A stretch of 64,000 nt of DNA from assembly GCF_002155965.1 (NCBI RefSeq), contig NZ_MUMH01000103.1:1-64000 (forward strand), read 5' to 3'. Shown here one piece after another: positions 63,401 to 64,000 of the stretch. Origin of the DNA: Allokutzneria sp. NRRL B-24872 (lineage in GTDB: Bacteria; Actinomycetota; Actinomycetes; Mycobacteriales; Pseudonocardiaceae). Both the position numbers and the translations under genes were made by a program. Each line of letters starts with the position of its first letter. Positions within the stretch are counted from its first letter, which is position 1. The notes beneath the pieces are model-generated. The model ran no database searches and was not told where the DNA came from. It saw only the letters and a list, made by a program, of their open reading frames with translations.

Positions 63401-63866
63401 AGACCGGGAAGCGGATGTTCTCCGCCGCGGCCAGCAGCGCGTCCACGTCAGCGGAGGGCGCGGAGGACTCCAGCACCGGAAGGCCCGCTTCGCGCGCGGC
63501 GGCGATGGCCCGGGCCTTGTTGCCGGTCAGCTCCAGCACCTCGGCGCTGGGGCCGACGAAGGTGATGCCCGCGTCCTTGCAGGACTGGGACAGCTCCGGG
63601 TTCTCCGACAGGAAGCCGTACCCGGGGTAGATCGCGTCGGCGCCCGCCTTGCGCGCCGCCTTGATCACCTCGGCGACGGAGAGGTACGCGCGGACGGGGT
63701 GGCCGGGGTCGCCGATCTCGTAGGACTCGTCCGCCTTGAGCCGGTGCAGCGAGTTCCGGTCCTCGTGCGGGAACACCGCGACCGTTCCCGCGCCCAGTTC
63801 GTAGGCTGCGCGGAACGCCCGGATGGCGATCTCTCCTCGGTTGGCGACGAGGACCTTCGCGAACAT
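60489..63866 (-). CDS. pyc: Pyruvate carboxylase
   Basis: 1125 residues, all three functional parts in one chain: ATP-grasp biotin carboxylase (KVLVANRGEIAIRAFRAAYE; GGGGRGMRRVEEPG; ERDCSVQRRHQKVIE), carboxyltransferase (TDTTFRDAHQSLLATRVRTK; HTHDTAGGQLATYLAA), and C-terminal biotinyl domain with Lys1091 in EAMKMEA. Converts pyruvate and CO2 to oxaloacetate (anaplerosis). Position beside rsmD matches mycobacteria. One TCCACAGTGGA palindrome (62413-62423) lies inside, encoding Ser-Thr-Val-Asp on the coding strand. Confidence 0.95.
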   Translation of the reverse strand: MFAKVLVANRGEIAIRAFRAAYELGAGTVAVFPHEDRNSLHRLKADESYEIGDPGHPVRAYLSVAEVIKAARKAGADAIYPGYGFLSENPELSQSCKDAGITFVGPSAEVLELTGNKARAIAAAREAGLPVLESSAPSADVDALLAAAENIRFPVFVKAVAGGGGRGMRRVEEPGALREALEAAMREAESAFGDATVFLEQAVVEPRHIEVQILADAKGNVIHLFERDCSVQRRHQKVIEIAPAPNLDPKLRDRICADAVSFAKHIGYVNAGTVEFLVDRQGNHVFIEMNPRIQVEHTVTEEVTDVDLVQSQMRIAAGATLPELELTQDNVRLRGAALQCRITTEDPANGFRPDTGRITAYRSPGGAGIRLDGGTAHAGAGISAHFDSMLVKLTCRGRDFAGAVRRARRAIAEFRIRGVSTNIPFIQAVLDDNEFLDGKVTTAFIEQRPHLLTARHSADRGTRLLTYLADVTVNKPNGSRPSTVDPVQKLPAVNLLDVPPSGSRHKLVELGPEGFAAWLRSAPAVGVTDTTFRDAHQSLLATRVRTKDLLAVAPHVARSTPELLSLECWGGATYDVALRFLAEDPWERLAALREAVPNICLQMLLRGRNTVGYTPYPEAVTRGFVEEATATGIDIFRIFDALNDVEQMRPAIEAVRDTGSAVAEVALCYTADLSDPGEQLYTLDYYLRLAEQIVRAGAHVLAIKDMAGLLRPPAAATLVKALRSEFDLPVHLHTHDTAGGQLATYLAAIQAGVDAVDGATASMAGTTSQPSLSAIVAATDHTERATGLDLQAVCDLEPYWEAVRRIYAPFESGLASPTGRVYHHEIPGGQLSNLRQQAIALGLGDRFEEIESTYAAADRMLGRLVKVTPSSKVVGDLALHMVGAGVEPGDFEANPGSFDIPDSVVGFLHGELGNPPGGWPEPFRSRALAGRGAQRKMVELTDDDRRGLETDRRKTLNRLLFPAPAKEFTAHREAYGDTSVLRSKDFFYGLRPGEEYSVDLEQGVRLLIGLEAIGEADDRGMRTVMATLNGQLRPISVRDRSVAADIPAAEKADRANPDHVPAPFAGVVTLAVAEGEEVEAGQTVATIEAMKMEAAITAPKAGQVKRLAIGKVQQVEGGDLIIELT

Positions 63867-64000
63867 GCCGGCTCCTCACGGATCGTGCCTCGGGGTCGGT
63901 CGTGGCACCGTATCGTCGTCTCCCGCTGTACGGGAGGGTCGTCCCAGGTGACGGACCCCATCCTGATCGATTCCCCAGTCATTCGCGACTGCCAGGCGGC
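63867..64000. other. Upstream region of pyc (to window end)
   Basis: 134 nt up to the window edge. It holds the pyc RBS (GAGGAG, minus strand) and presumably its promoter. No gene is recognisable; any divergent neighbour would start beyond base 64000. Confidence 0.3.

Overview
This 64 kb window is a high-GC chromosomal segment from an actinomycete of the order Pseudonocardiales. The genus cannot be fixed from sequence alone. The call rests on GC-rich codon use, many GTG starts, 4-nt GTGA/ATGA overlaps between genes, and gene order shared with Mycobacterium tuberculosis: ftsK-argA-rimO/pgsA-cinA-clgR-pspA-pspM corresponds to Rv2748c-Rv2743c, and the mutM-rnc-DUF177-sepIVA and coaD-rsmD-pyc blocks correspond to Rv2924c-Rv2927c and Rv2965c-Rv2967c. 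No tRNA, rRNA, transposase, integrase or CRISPR array was seen.

Layout: (1) 1-9.5 kb: ftsK (5' truncated), two secreted phospholipases A2, an ArgA-like acetyltransferase, rimO-pgsA-cinA, and the envelope-stress unit clgR-pspA-pspM behind a clear ECF sigma promoter. (2) 9.6-19.8 kb: metabolism and repair (NCS2 permease, Nei-type glycosylase, LysE exporter, ParA-like ATPase, methyltransferase, PucR regulator, a Cys-rich secreted peptide, L- and D-2-hydroxyacid enzymes, a glycine-cleavage H-like protein lacking the lipoyl lysine, dinB). (3) 19.9-26.1 kb: three tandem secreted GH75 chitosanase-like proteins, a P450, a GbsR/MarR regulator and a GT87 mannosyltransferase. (4) 26.1-38.4 kb: prfC, DUF3040, a transglutaminase/DUF58/MoxR operon, then the start of the division and cell-wall (dcw) cluster, mraZ-rsmH-ftsL-ftsI, which stops after ftsI with no murE. 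(5) 38.4-46.3 kb: two orphan type VII secretion (T7SS) accessory operons flanking a secreted neutral ceramidase. (6) 46.4-52.6 kb: kdpDE preceded by two translationally chained mini-ORFs, asnB, and a LysR helix-turn-helix-only protein. (7) 52.7-64 kb: mutM, rnc, rpmF, DUF177, sepIVA, a secreted RNase, a GNAT, coaD, rsmD, an MFS transporter, an arginase-like protein and pyruvate carboxylase.

How the genes work together: much of the window is envelope biology, with division genes, stress sensing (ClgR/Psp) and a large secretome (PLA2 x2, chitosanase x3, ceramidase, RNase). The lipases and chitosanases could together attack fungal or other eukaryotic membranes and walls; this is inference.

The strongest unexplained signals are non-coding or organisational. 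They are a palindromic element family found three times, always between convergent gene ends; an 11-bp palindrome TCCAC(A/T)GTGGA repeated six times; 30-bp LNESF-type tandem repeats; and a four-gene overlapping T7SS effector/immunity-like operon inserted where murE would normally follow ftsI.
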